Program-made: the position numbers and the translations under genes
NCBI GenBank assembly: GCA_903873415.1
Contig: CAIQOK010000040.1
Coordinates: 1-53,183, forward strand
DNA: 53,183 bases
Source: an uncultured Verrucomicrobiota bacterium
Lineage (GTDB): Bacteria > Verrucomicrobiota > Verrucomicrobiia > Limisphaerales > CAIQOK01
Direction of reading: 5' to 3'
Notes under the pieces: generated by a model
Database searches by the model: none
Seen by the model: only the letters and a program-made list of their open reading frames with translations
Told to the model about the DNA's origin: nothing
In this document: positions 16,249-25,823 of the stretch, piece after piece
Numbering within the stretch: the first letter of the stretch is position 1
How the letters are laid out: the number at the start of each line of letters is the position of its first letter

Positions 16249-17298
16249 ATGGCAAATGTTCGTTTGAAAGACATCGCAGCGCGGGCCGGGGTTTCCATGA
16301 TGACCGTCTCCAAGGCGTTGCGGGGCCAGCCGGATGTGTCGGCCGCCACCCGGGCGCGGCTCAAGGACCTTGCGCAACAGATGGGTTACACGCCCGATTC
16401 CACCGCCCAAGGATTGCGCAATCGCAGCACAAATCTGCTCGGATTGGTCATCTCGTCCTCGACGGATCCGAGTTTTGCGCGGTTGCTCCTGGCGCTGGAG
16501 GAGAGGGTCTACGAATTGGGCTGGGATCTGGTTCTGATGCACACCTTGAACAAGGTGGAACGGGAGGAGGCGTGTTTGCGACGGTTGCTTGCGCGCCGCG
16601 TGGAAGGCGTTTTTATTGTCCCGGTGTATCGGATGGACCCGGTTTCCCGCATTTATCAAGAGCTGGAGGAGCGTGCTATTCCGACCCTGCTCTTGGGGCA
16701 TCCGGCCCCGTTTTGCCCCCGGTTCCCGGGGGTGGCCGTGGACGATCTGCCAGCCAGTCAGGCCGCCACCCGACACCTGCTCGATCTGGGGCATCGGCGT
16801 ATCGCCTATCTGGCCGGACCGCTGGCGGCTCCCTGGGCTCAAGCCCGCTTTGAGGGCCACCGCCGGGCCATGAGTCTGGCTGGGCTGGAGGTGGACGAAA
16901 AACTGGTGTTTCAGGCGGGCAGCACCATTGAGGATGGGGTTAGGACCGCCCTGCAGATGTTCAATGAGGGATCTGACGCCACCGCCGTCGTGGCAGCCAA
17001 TGATCTGGTCGCCATAGGATTTTCCGATACCTGTCTCAATCAGGGACTTAAGATCCCCGGGGATCTTTCTGTCATCGGTTTTGGCAATGTGCTGGCCAGC
17101 GAATATTTTCGCGTCCCGCTGACCACGGTGCGCCAGCCCAAGTACCGGCTTGGATTGGCGGCGGTCGAGATGATGATGCAGTTGCTCCAGCGGGAGCGGG
17201 TGGAATCCAAGCGTCTGCCGGCCGAACTGGTTATCCGCGCCAGCAGCGGGGTCCCGGCGTCGGTTCCGGTTCTGAGCAGGCAACCCCAAGAGATTTAA
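16249..17298 (+). CDS. LacI-family transcriptional regulator
   Basis: DNA-binding regulator. The N-terminal helix-turn-helix RLKDIAARAGVSMMTVSKAL (5-24) and hinge helix STAQGLRNR are typical. The periplasmic-binding-protein-like effector domain begins NLLGLVISSSTDPSFARLL and includes VFIVPVYR, PTLLLGHPA and AVVAANDLVAIGF. The effector is likely a sugar or sugar derivative, as for most of the family. The gene is solitary: the downstream flavoprotein starts about 400 bases later and the upstream gene is nadK, so its targets cannot be read from context. Possible targets are the glycan genes further along the window, which is speculation. Confidence 0.93.
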   Translation: MANVRLKDIAARAGVSMMTVSKALRGQPDVSAATRARLKDLAQQMGYTPDSTAQGLRNRSTNLLGLVISSSTDPSFARLLLALEERVYELGWDLVLMHTLNKVEREEACLRRLLARRVEGVFIVPVYRMDPVSRIYQELEERAIPTLLLGHPAPFCPRFPGVAVDDLPASQAATRHLLDLGHRRIAYLAGPLAAPWAQARFEGHRRAMSLAGLEVDEKLVFQAGSTIEDGVRTALQMFNEGSDATAVVAANDLVAIGFSDTCLNQGLKIPGDLSVIGFGNVLASEYFRVPLTTVRQPKYRLGLAAVEMMMQLLQRERVESKRLPAELVIRASSGVPASVPVLSRQPQEI

Positions 17299-17696
17299 GC
17301 CAAAAATCCGGATCGGAGTCGCTCCCCCTGCGTGAGGAGTCGCTGCATGCACCTTGGCATTGGCGGCCTGGGTGTCTCCTTGGCGGGTTGGGTCTTGATC
17401 GATCGGGGTGATATGTTTTCCTGCCAAGTGGATCATGATGAGGCGGAGCGCTGACATGACTGGAGGAAGCGATTTCAAAATGAATGAGCGAATCGGAATG
17501 GTGCCCCGTGCGGCTCGTGTGGAATTGGAGTCACTGTCAGTGGAACCCGGCAGTCCGTAGTATGGTTACCTTCGAGGTCTCGCACGAATTTCATTCCGTT
17601 CCGTTTCATAAAACATCCGCGGATACAATCCCGTTTTCAGGCTCGGATCAGGTGCTTGAGCTTGCCTCAGTCGCTCCATTCGGATTTGATGGGCGT
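17299..17696 (+). other. intergenic region upstream of the halogenase-like flavoprotein
   Basis: 398 bases. The flavoprotein frame is open back to 17484, but the upstream part shows no similarity to flavoproteins. A TACAAT at 17624-17629 could be a -10 box but lacks a clear -35. Nothing else recognisable. Confidence 0.45.
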
Positions 17697-19004
17697 ATGG
17701 CGACTGGCTGTTATGACGCGGTAATTGTCGGCGGCGGCCCGGGAGGAAGCACGGCCGCCACATATCTGGCCCGGGCGGGTAAACGCGTTCTCGTGCTGGA
17801 GAAGGAGCACTTCCCGCGCTTTCACATAGGGGAATCCCTCCTTCCTTACAATCAGCGGATTTTCAAGGAAATGGGGGTCTTGCCCGAGCTGGAGGCGGCC
17901 GGGTTTGCCAAGAAGTTCGGGGCTCAATTTCATCTGGGCAATGCCAGCAAGGCATTGAAACTGGTATTCAGCAACGGCTGTTATACCCGCGAAGCGATGG
18001 CCTTTCAGGTGGAGCGGGCCAAGTTCGACCAAATCCTTCTGCAACATGCCCGCAAGTCAGGTGCCGAAGTGCGCGAGGGCTGGACGGTTACCAGATTCAG
18101 CCGTGAAACCGACGGTGTCGCCGTCACAGCCCGGGACGAAGCGGGAAACACGGAGACATTCAAGGGCGCCTTCCTCATTGATGCCAGCGGAAGGGCCAAC
18201 CTGACCGGAAATCAGGAGAACCTCCGCGTGGGGCATCCCCGGCTGAAAAAACTGGCGCTCTTTGGCCACTTCGAGGGGGTCGGGCTTGATTCGGGCCCGA
18301 CGGCCACCGACATCATCATCGTACGGTTGCCGGACAAATGGTTCTGGCTCATCCCGCTCTCCTCCACCCGGACCAGTGTCGGGTGCGTGATGGATCAGGC
18401 TGATTTTTCAAAAGCGGGGCTGACACCTGCCGAGATGTTTCGAAGCTGCTGGCAGTCCAGCACGGAACTGCGGTCGCGCTTGGGGATGGCTACCGCGCTG
18501 ATGCCCATCCAGACCACCGGTGATTTTTCCTACCACAACCGGCGTCTGGTGGGTCCGCGCTTGCTGCGGGTGGGCGATGCCGCCGGGTTCATGGATCCGA
18601 TTTTTTCTGCCGGGGTCTATCTGGCCATGGATTCCGGGCGATTGGCGGCCGTGGCGGTGGGCAAATCGCTCAAGGCGGGGGATGATGGCAGGCGCCGGCT
18701 GGCACGTTATGAACGGCGGGTGTTTGCGGCAATGGGACTGTATTGGGAAATGGTGGAGGCTTTTTACACCCAACCATTTATGGACATCTTCATGCAGCCC
18801 CGGCCGAAGTTCAAGGTTCCGGACGCGATCGTCGCGCTGCTGGCAGGGGAGTTGGAGGGTGGTTGGAAGTTGACCTGGCGGCGGCGGCTTTTCTTTCTCT
18901 TCGTTAAGGCCCAGAGCCGATGGCCGTTGGTGCCCCGGCTTTGGCCGGGCGAAGGGAGGGTTCTTAATCCAAAGGCGGCCGCATCCCCGGCCGTGGCGAA
19001 ATAG
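17697..19004 (+). CDS. halogenase-like FAD-dependent oxidoreductase
   Basis: A 435-residue flavoprotein of the tryptophan-halogenase/geranylgeranyl-reductase superfamily. The dinucleotide site YDAVIVGGGPGGSTAATYLA (6-25) is followed by HFPRFHIGESLLP (38-50), FAKKFGAQF (70-78; candidate active-site lysine), FLIDASGRA and WFWLIPL (215-221). The last fits the WxWxIP fingerprint of flavin-dependent halogenases. GDAAGFMDPIFSAGVYLA is the second FAD motif. The start at 17697 was chosen because similarity begins right after it. No flavin reductase, PKS or NRPS gene is nearby to name a substrate. An ordinary dehydrogenase or monooxygenase role in pigment or isoprenoid metabolism remains possible. Superfamily certain, halogenation unproven. 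Confidence 0.82.
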   Translation: MATGCYDAVIVGGGPGGSTAATYLARAGKRVLVLEKEHFPRFHIGESLLPYNQRIFKEMGVLPELEAAGFAKKFGAQFHLGNASKALKLVFSNGCYTREAMAFQVERAKFDQILLQHARKSGAEVREGWTVTRFSRETDGVAVTARDEAGNTETFKGAFLIDASGRANLTGNQENLRVGHPRLKKLALFGHFEGVGLDSGPTATDIIIVRLPDKWFWLIPLSSTRTSVGCVMDQADFSKAGLTPAEMFRSCWQSSTELRSRLGMATALMPIQTTGDFSYHNRRLVGPRLLRVGDAAGFMDPIFSAGVYLAMDSGRLAAVAVGKSLKAGDDGRRRLARYERRVFAAMGLYWEMVEAFYTQPFMDIFMQPRPKFKVPDAIVALLAGELEGGWKLTWRRRLFFLFVKAQSRWPLVPRLWPGEGRVLNPKAAASPAVAK

Positions 19005-19013
19005 TGCGAAATC

Positions 19014-19793
19014 CTACGTAAAGGCTTCAGCCGTTGAGCCTTGTGTATCGACCAGCAGTTCGTGGTTTGCGATCGACATGCAATAGATCGCCGCTGTTTC
19101 AACCCGCAATACCAAGGGCCCGAGCGTGATCGGCAACGCCCCCCCCGACAAAATGGACTGCACCTCGGCCGGGCTCAGATCGCCTTCGGGCCCGATCCAT
19201 ACGCCGATGGAGGCGGGTTGGCGCAGGTGCCGGTGGCGGAAGGCGTCGAAATATTCCCGGGCAGGCCGGCTGCCGGGATGGAGAGAGGCGATGAGCGGCA
19301 AATCGAAGGTCTCGTTCCGGGCGAGAAACCGGGCCGGGGTTTGCGGCTCGCAAATTTCCGGGAGCCACGCCGCCCCGCATTGCTTGATGGCTTCGATGGC
19401 AACCATCCGCCACTTGGCTGTTTTTACCGCCGCGTTTTCCTCGTCCAGACGCGTGGTGACCCGTTCGCTCAGGATTGGCACGATCCGGTGGACGCCCAGC
19501 TCGGTGGCTTTCTGGATAATATCCTCGAAGATTTTCCCCTTGGGCAGCGCCTGAAGGAGCGTGATCCGGCAGGGCGGGGGGGGGAGTTTTTTTTCCTCTT
19601 TGACCAGTAAGCGAACTGAACCGCGCGTGCAGTTTTGCACCTCGCAGATCCGTGTTCCACCAGCGCCGTCCAGCAGGGTGAGCATCTGGCCCTTCTGCAG
19701 GCGGAGCACCTGGACGGCGTGATGCGCTTCGCGTCCCGTCAAGGCGGGGGACGGGTTTGGAGTCTGGGTTGGAGGGAGGAAAAAACGGTGCAT
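19014..19793 (-). CDS. rsmE: 16S rRNA (uracil-1498-N3)-methyltransferase RsmE
   Basis: SPOUT-fold methyltransferase for U1498 of 16S rRNA. It starts MHRFFLP and carries HHAVQVLRLQKGQ, the PUA-like N-terminal domain, ITLLQALPKGKIFEDIIQKATELGV, IEAIKQCGAAWLPEI and the C-terminal knot motifs IGPEGDLSPAEV and ITLGPLVLRVETAAI. Length (259) is normal. It lies 65 bases downstream of dnaJ in the same direction, so grpE-dnaJ-rsmE form a likely heat-shock/ribosome-maturation operon. Next to dnaJ is a common place for rsmE in bacteria. It is convergent with the flavoprotein gene, with only nine bases between the stops. Confidence 0.94.
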   Translation of the reverse strand: MHRFFLPPTQTPNPSPALTGREAHHAVQVLRLQKGQMLTLLDGAGGTRICEVQNCTRGSVRLLVKEEKKLPPPPCRITLLQALPKGKIFEDIIQKATELGVHRIVPILSERVTTRLDEENAAVKTAKWRMVAIEAIKQCGAAWLPEICEPQTPARFLARNETFDLPLIASLHPGSRPAREYFDAFRHRHLRQPASIGVWIGPEGDLSPAEVQSILSGGALPITLGPLVLRVETAAIYCMSIANHELLVDTQGSTAEAFT

Positions 19794-19858
19794 TTACAAG
19801 GGCCGGCTGTGGTGGGTGGGTGGCCGGAGTATAATCCGGTTCCGGGAATCGCGGGCTG

Positions 19859-21004
19859 TCACTTGAAAAAGTTTTTTGCCTTCTCGAAAAAACCTTGGCG
19901 CAGCGGGCTTTCTTTCCCGTTGCACAGGGCGGCAAACTCTTCGAGCTTTGCCTTTTGAGGTCCGGTGAGATGGGAAGGGACCTCGACGAGGACGCGGACG
20001 TGAAGATCGCCCTGGCCGTGGCCTTGCACGTTTTTTATCCCGCGTCCCTTGATGCGGAACATGGTGCCGGGCTGGGTGCCTGGGGGAAGTTTGATATTGG
20101 CTTTGCCCTGGAGTGTGGGGATTTCGATCTCCGCTCCTAGGGAGGCCTGAACGAAGCCGACGGGAACCTCGCAAAGAAGGTCGTCGCCGTCGCGCTGGAA
20201 AATCTCATGGGCCTTGACGTGGAGAACCACATAGAGATCGCCATGAGGTCCGCCGCGCATGCCGGCGGAGCCGTTGCCCGAGGAGCGCAAGCGGGAACCA
20301 GTGTCCACACCGGCGGGGATGCGGAGCTTGATTTTGGAGGGTTGATCACGTCGTCCGCTGCCTCGGCAATCGCGGCAGGGTTTTTCCACAACCCGGCCTG
20401 CGCCCTGGCAGTGGGGGCAGGTTTGCTGGATGCTGAAAATGCCCCGGGAGCTTAGCACCTGGCCGCGGCCGCCGCAGGTCGTGCAGTTCTTGATCTTGGA
20501 TCCGGCTTCCACGCCCGATCCAGTGCAGGTTTTACAGCTTTCGGGTTTGGTGACAGAGACTTCCCTTTCGCAGCCGTTGGCCGCCTCTTCAAAGCTGATT
20601 TCCAGATCGTATCGGAGATCGTCGCCCCGCTGGGGTTGGGAGGGATCGGAGCGGCCGCCGCCGAACATTTCCTCGAAAACATTGCCGCCTCCGCCGCCAC
20701 CGAAGACTTCGCGGAAGATATCGAAGGGGTCGTGGAACCCGCCCGCCCGGCCCGATCCGGCCCCGGCTGCCGAGCGTCGGTCTGCTCCGGCGTGGCCATA
20801 GTGGTCGTAATTGGCGCGTTTCTGGGCGTCGCTAAGGACCTCGTAGGCTTCGCCCAGTTCCTTGAAGCTTTCTTCGGCCGCCTTGTCGCCAGGGTTCTTG
20901 TCCGGGTGAAATTTCACCGCCAGCTTCCGGTAGGCCTTTTTAACCTCGTCCGTCCCGGCGTCGCGTGCGACGCCCAGCACCTCGTAGTAATCCCGCTTCG
21001 CCAT
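19859..21004 (-). CDS. dnaJ: chaperone DnaJ
   Basis: Type I Hsp40 co-chaperone that delivers substrates to DnaK and stimulates its ATPase. The J domain contains [15 protein letters not shown] with the essential HPD, followed by a glycine/phenylalanine-rich stretch. Four CxxCxGxG zinc repeats are present ([32 protein letters not shown]), then two beta-sandwich substrate domains. Length (381) is typical. It lies 75 bases downstream of grpE. dnaK is not in the window. No CIRCE element was found in front of the operon. Confidence 0.97.
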   Translation of the reverse strand: MAKRDYYEVLGVARDAGTDEVKKAYRKLAVKFHPDKNPGDKAAEESFKELGEAYEVLSDAQKRANYDHYGHAGADRRSAAGAGSGRAGGFHDPFDIFREVFGGGGGGNVFEEMFGGGRSDPSQPQRGDDLRYDLEISFEEAANGCEREVSVTKPESCKTCTGSGVEAGSKIKNCTTCGGRGQVLSSRGIFSIQQTCPHCQGAGRVVEKPCRDCRGSGRRDQPSKIKLRIPAGVDTGSRLRSSGNGSAGMRGGPHGDLYVVLHVKAHEIFQRDGDDLLCEVPVGFVQASLGAEIEIPTLQGKANIKLPPGTQPGTMFRIKGRGIKNVQGHGQGDLHVRVLVEVPSHLTGPQKAKLEEFAALCNGKESPLRQGFFEKAKNFFK

Positions 21005-21079
21005 GAAATTCAGTGGTATTGGTTCGGTCTGTTTGGATAAGGAGCCGATCGCGGGTGGACTCGCTCCACCCGGATCAAA

Positions 21080-21655
21080 TTATTCGGCTGCGTCTGCCGG
21101 GGGCTTGGCGACAACGACCGTGGCGGGGCGCAAAAGGCGGTCGCGGAATTTATAGCCCTTGCGCAGCTGCTGGAGCACGTGGCCCTCGGGAATATCCGCG
21201 CTTTCCTGCTGGGAAACCGCCTCATGGATGTTGGGGTCGAAGGGCTGGCCTGCGGCGCTGATCTCTTCCAGTCCCGATTCGGCCAAGGCGCGCTGGAGCT
21301 GTTGGCTGATCATTTCCACGCCGGTGCGCAGGGACTGGGTGGTGTCGGTGGCGCTGTTCTGGGTTGCGAGCAAGGCCATGTCGAAATTGTCGAGCACCGG
21401 GATGAGTTTTTGGAGCAGGGCTTCATTGGCGAAGCGCAGGGCGTCCTGTTTCTCGCGGGCGGCGCGTTTTTTAAAGTTGTCAAAATCCGCCGTCGCCCGG
21501 AGGAGTCGGTCCCAATTCTCATCTGCTTTTCCGGCGCGGGACTTGAGCTCCGCTAATTCCTCGGCGTTGGGCATTGTCTGGGGGCTTGGTTGCAGGGCCT
21601 CGGGCGATTCTGCATTCTCAGCTTTGCTGGTTTGCGGTTCGGATTGATTGTTCAT
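21080..21655 (-). CDS. grpE: nucleotide exchange factor GrpE
   Basis: Releases ADP from DnaK. An acidic, low-complexity N-terminus is followed by a long coiled-coil helix (ELAELKSRAGKADENWDRLLRATADFDNFKKRAAREK) and the C-terminal beta domain (FDPNIHEAVSQQ...VLQQLRKGYKFRDRLLRPATVVVA), which carries the family signature. The ATG at 21655 is preferred over a frame opening at 21685 because the extra ten residues are not GrpE-like. It is first in the grpE-dnaJ-rsmE set. 191 residues is a normal length. Confidence 0.95.
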   Translation of the reverse strand: MNNQSEPQTSKAENAESPEALQPSPQTMPNAEELAELKSRAGKADENWDRLLRATADFDNFKKRAAREKQDALRFANEALLQKLIPVLDNFDMALLATQNSATDTTQSLRTGVEMISQQLQRALAESGLEEISAAGQPFDPNIHEAVSQQESADIPEGHVLQQLRKGYKFRDRLLRPATVVVAKPPADAAE

Positions 21656-21742
21656 CGAAAAAAAATTCAGATTGGGCCATTTCAAAACACGGAAAGCTTA
21701 ACGCAAACCGTGCGTCGGGGCAACCGTGCTTACTTCCCGGGT

Positions 21743-24700
21743 TTAGGGGTGAACGCCCAAAGTCTTGTAGCCTGGGAGCCCCCGCAGTGAGGTGAACCGA
21801 TCGTCCTTGTCCGCATCGGCTTTGAGGTCGCGCGCGCCCGTTTTCTTGGGTTGGCGGTTGTTGAGCTGGATGGACTGGGCCAGGGACCGGAGTGCGTTGG
21901 AGGGCTGGTTGAGCATGGACTGGGCTGCAGCCAGATCGTACCAAGCCTCGGGCTGTCCGGGTTTAATGGCGACGAGTTTTTCGAGGGCGCTCAAGAGCTT
22001 GGGCATTTGTCCGGCCTGGGCAAAGGCTTGGGCGACGGCATAAACCTGATTGGTGTTGGGGGCGGGTTGGGTGAGCACCTGGTCGAGTTTCTGGGTCAGG
22101 TTGAGTTGGAGATAGGCTTGGGCAACGGCAAAGACCGCGCTCATAGGGGCCTCGGGGTTGTCATAGATCTGGTCCAGAAGTTTGAGGGCGCGGTCGTTTT
22201 GCTGGAGTTGGATGTAGCGGCCCGCCAGGTCCAAGGTCTTCTGGAAATTGGTGGGGTTGGCTTTGACTTCGTTTTCGAGTTGCGGAAGCGGATCCTGAAT
22301 CTGGGCGGTCGGGGCGGGCTGCTTCTTGTAATTCCGGAGGCGCTCGTTCAAATCGATAATCTGGCCGTTGTAGGGATCGAGTTTGCGGCAGGTTTCCGAC
22401 ACAAGCAGGGCGTCCTCCAAGCGACCGGTGGCGGCGAGAAGGTTGATGTAGCGGAACACGGCTTCGGGGCTGTAAGGGCAGAAGGCGAAGGCCTGACGGA
22501 AGGCGAAGTCGGCTTCGCGGAGCATGCGCTGGCGTTCGGCGTCGGTCTTGGGCAGATACTGGGGCGGGGTTGGGCTGCCGCTGGCCAAACCTAGGCGCCA
22601 AGCGTAAATGCCGGCGATGGAGCTGCGCAGCTTGGAGAAGGCCTTTTGGGCCTGTTCGTCCCGGATGAATTTGCGGTCGCCCTTGAACCCGCTGAAGTTT
22701 TTCTGCAGATACACCTTCTCGATGAAATCCACGATCTGCTTCACCGAGGTGTCGTAGGTGATCCAGTTGCCGATAAGCCGTTCGGAATATTGGGACCAGA
22801 ATTCATGGTCCCGCCGGCAGATCTCGTCGCTTAGTTCCGGCAGGGGTTTGCGGTTGATCTTCATGATCACGCTGAAAGGAGTCAGATGCGGATACATCCA
22901 GTCCAAAGGAAAACTCTCCTCAACGAAGAACTCGTTGGTGGGGTTCTGGTCGAACATGACCTTGGTCAAAAGGCCGTTGATGGACATGACGGCAATCTGG
23001 CCGGAGACCTGCACCCGGCTATCGATAATCTTCACATCTTCGCCGGGCTTGATCAGGCGTGCTTCGTTGGGGAATTGCTGGTCGTGCTGGGCGCGCTCCT
23101 GTGCATCCTTGATGTATTCCTGAAAGCAGCGCTGGGAATCCTCATTGGAGGCGATATACATCTCCTTGGGCGGGTAGACGCCTTCCTTGCGCCGGCGGGC
23201 TTCGATCCGGGCACCCAGTTCGGTGAAGGGGCGGTCGAGGAGTTTTCCGGCCAGGCGGGCGACGAAGTTGGTCTCGTAATTTTCCTCCCGCTCCCGCGCC
23301 GGGCGGAGCAGTTCCTGGAAGAAGGGCGGGTCTTTCTGGAGGCTGCGGTTGTAATGGGCCCGGATGTACTGCAGATAGGTCCCATCGGCCAGCGCGTTTT
23401 GAGTGATGATGTAGACATCGCGGCGGTCGAAATGTTGATCTTGCTGGGGCTGGCAGTTGTGCGGGATGAAGCTCTCGCAAAAGATCATGTAGGTGGGGCA
23501 GAAGCGACCCGGATCCGTGCCGCCGTAGAGGATGGCATCGCGGGTCATCTCGGGATAAACCAGGTTGCCCTTGGCGCCCTTCATTGCCAGCTCGCGCTGC
23601 TTGGCGTCGTAGCTGAAGCTCCCGTCTTGGGCGACGAAGGGCGGGGTGAACATGTCATGTCCGAACCAATAGCCGAACCAGTGGTTGCGCTGTTCGCTCG
23701 TGCCCCAGTGACCCATGAGCGAGGAGAGCGGCAGGAGGGCGAAGAGGCCCAGCGAGATAGCCAGCGGGGCGCGGTTGCGGTAGGCGGCCAAAGCGCCGAG
23801 GAATGCAACTGCCACGCCAAAAACCAGTAGTCCGGCCAGCACCGGCAGGCTGTATTGGCCGGGAGCAAATGCCCGCGGCACGGACTGGCAGAGTTGCGAG
23901 AAACTCAGGCTGTCCTCGTTGACCAGAAAGATGAGGGCTGCCGAGACGGCGACGCACAGCAGGGCGGCGGCGCCATAAATGAAGCCTAGGCTGCGGTCCA
24001 CCTGCGGTTTCCCGAATTCAGGAGGGGCGGAGGCTTGAATGAGTTTGCGTCCGGCTAGGGCGGCCAGCACGAAAGCCCCCGTTAAAAACAGAAAGAGAAG
24101 GATAACGGTTTTGGGTGCCAGCAATCCCCGGCCGCCGTAGAAAATTTGACTGACCCCGTTGTAAAGAGCCAGCAGGGCAGGAAGCAGGGCGACGGCCCCC
24201 AGAGTCAGGCCCATTATCCGGAATCGCTTGTAGTTTACCGCCATGTAGGCAGTGGTCAGCGCCAGACCATAGCCGATCATGATGGCTATCACCCCGTGCG
24301 AGGAGGTGAAGAACACCCGGATCAGGTCGGCGGACTGCCGCTCGGGCGAGGGGTTCATGAGAATGATCAGCAAGACGCCGATGCAGGCGTAAATGCCCAC
24401 CAAGCCGGCGATCCAGGTGCGCTCCCTTTTCTGCATCTTGAAGAAGAAAAGCAGGGGAACCAGCGCCACAAAGACGCACAGCCAATTGTATTCATGGGCC
24501 ACGTCGCCCACCAGCATTCCCAACTGGGTGATGAAGTGCATCGGATCTCCCAGGACATCGGAGGGGTTGGCTTTTTCGTATTGCCCGCGGCTCAGGGCGT
24601 GGAAGAAGCCTTCCACGGTGCGGGGATAACCCCATTGCATCGGCGGATTGGTCATGCCGGCCAGGGGTTCGTAGAAGTAGAATCCGACTCCGATCACATA

Positions 24701-25642
24701 CAGGACCAGTGCAATGACTCCCGTCGACCATTCGGTCATGAGTTTGCCGGTGCGGGCCGTCAGGATGACGCAACCCACAATCGAACCGATGCCGATGAGG
24801 TGGAAGAGGCCGGCCACGATGGAGTTGTCCAGGCTGCCCATGAGCTGAGGCACCCACTGTTGGCTCTTGGCCACGATCATCATGATATAAATCAAGCCGT
24901 TGAGGCACAGGGCGTCCCGGCCCAGTTTGGGTTGGGCGTAAATGACGACGACTTCGATGCCCATGGCCGCCACGAGAAGGGTTTGATGGATGGTGGCGCA
25001 AATGCCGAAGAAGAAAGCCGCGCAGAAGAGGTAGCGGCGCTGGTCGGGGGCGTAGATCCAGCGCATGAGGCACAGGAGCACGATCATCACCCAAGGCACG
25101 CCGAAGAGCGAGATGCGGTTGATGGCCACCGATTCGCTCCAGATCACCCCGCCAAAACCCAGCAGCAGGCCGGCTGTGGCACCCGAGACCATGCAAATGC
25201 TGTTTTCCCACTTGCCAGTCAGTCCCTTTAATTCCTCGATTCCCTCCATCAGAAGGCTGCTGCCGCGGGAGACCATGAAGGCGACCAAGCCGCAGGCCAG
25301 GGCGGCGGCAGCCGATTCGCCCACCTCGACGCGCCAAGCCACATTTCCAAAGGGCAGGATTTGGGTCCAAAACCAGGAGTAAATGGCCCAAAACGGATAG
25401 CCGGGAGGATGCGGGATGCCAGCGTAGAAGGAGCCGGTGCATAGCTCGCCTGAATCCTCCAAAGTCACTTCCGGGGCCAAGGTGAAAAGATAAACCAGCC
25501 AAACCGCACCGAAAGTAAAGGCCAGAGTCAACCAGTCAATCTTGCGAAACAGGGCTGGCAGCTTGATGGGGTGCGCCGGTTCGGAAGGGCTGCCGGGTTT
25601 GGATGCGGCTGGTTTGGCGGATTTTGTGGTCTGTTTATCCAT
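21743..25642 (-). CDS. large GT117 (DUF2723) membrane protein with C-terminal TPR-like region
   Basis: A 1299-residue polytopic membrane protein. The N-terminal region has LAPEVTLEDSGELCTGSFYAGIPHPPGYP, the signature of DUF2723 (glycosyltransferase family 117; protein O-mannosyltransferase-like). Its acidic residue pair lies in the first external loop. More than ten hydrophobic segments are visible in the first 650 residues or so. A soluble middle region follows. From about residue 1050 helical repeats resemble tetratricopeptide repeats (AFCPYSPEAVFRYINLLAATGRLEDALLV..., DLAGRYIQLQQNDRALKLL...). It probably glycosylates lipid-linked or protein substrates at the outer face of the inner membrane. 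It stands between grpE and feoB in the same direction but with intergenic gaps, so it is probably its own unit. Confidence 0.85.
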   Translation of the reverse strand: MDKQTTKSAKPAASKPGSPSEPAHPIKLPALFRKIDWLTLAFTFGAVWLVYLFTLAPEVTLEDSGELCTGSFYAGIPHPPGYPFWAIYSWFWTQILPFGNVAWRVEVGESAAAALACGLVAFMVSRGSSLLMEGIEELKGLTGKWENSICMVSGATAGLLLGFGGVIWSESVAINRISLFGVPWVMIVLLCLMRWIYAPDQRRYLFCAAFFFGICATIHQTLLVAAMGIEVVVIYAQPKLGRDALCLNGLIYIMMIVAKSQQWVPQLMGSLDNSIVAGLFHLIGIGSIVGCVILTARTGKLMTEWSTGVIALVLYVIGVGFYFYEPLAGMTNPPMQWGYPRTVEGFFHALSRGQYEKANPSDVLGDPMHFITQLGMLVGDVAHEYNWLCVFVALVPLLFFFKMQKRERTWIAGLVGIYACIGVLLIILMNPSPERQSADLIRVFFTSSHGVIAIMIGYGLALTTAYMAVNYKRFRIMGLTLGAVALLPALLALYNGVSQIFYGGRGLLAPKTVILLFLFLTGAFVLAALAGRKLIQASAPPEFGKPQVDRSLGFIYGAAALLCVAVSAALIFLVNEDSLSFSQLCQSVPRAFAPGQYSLPVLAGLLVFGVAVAFLGALAAYRNRAPLAISLGLFALLPLSSLMGHWGTSEQRNHWFGYWFGHDMFTPPFVAQDGSFSYDAKQRELAMKGAKGNLVYPEMTRDAILYGGTDPGRFCPTYMIFCESFIPHNCQPQQDQHFDRRDVYIITQNALADGTYLQYIRAHYNRSLQKDPPFFQELLRPAREREENYETNFVARLAGKLLDRPFTELGARIEARRRKEGVYPPKEMYIASNEDSQRCFQEYIKDAQERAQHDQQFPNEARLIKPGEDVKIIDSRVQVSGQIAVMSINGLLTKVMFDQNPTNEFFVEESFPLDWMYPHLTPFSVIMKINRKPLPELSDEICRRDHEFWSQYSERLIGNWITYDTSVKQIVDFIEKVYLQKNFSGFKGDRKFIRDEQAQKAFSKLRSSIAGIYAWRLGLASGSPTPPQYLPKTDAERQRMLREADFAFRQAFAFCPYSPEAVFRYINLLAATGRLEDALLVSETCRKLDPYNGQIIDLNERLRNYKKQPAPTAQIQDPLPQLENEVKANPTNFQKTLDLAGRYIQLQQNDRALKLLDQIYDNPEAPMSAVFAVAQAYLQLNLTQKLDQVLTQPAPNTNQVYAVAQAFAQAGQMPKLLSALEKLVAIKPGQPEAWYDLAAAQSMLNQPSNALRSLAQSIQLNNRQPKKTGARDLKADADKDDRFTSLRGLPGYKTLGVHP

Positions 25643-25823
25643 TTTAAATTAATCGGTTGCTGCTTTTAACGGAATAAAGGCCCTAGAGTGAAATGTAACG
25701 CCCGTGTTTTGTCCATTCAAAACTGCGCTCAAAACCCTTGCAGGAACTATGCGAGTCTCCGACAACAAACCCTCCGACTCGGCCCGGAACTACAAAGACG
25801 CAAACCCCTTTCCGCTGCGACGC

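Noticed and set aside
21656-21742. Searched the grpE leader for a CIRCE element (TTAGCACTC-N9-GAGTGCTAA).
   Set aside because: No such inverted repeat is present in the leader.
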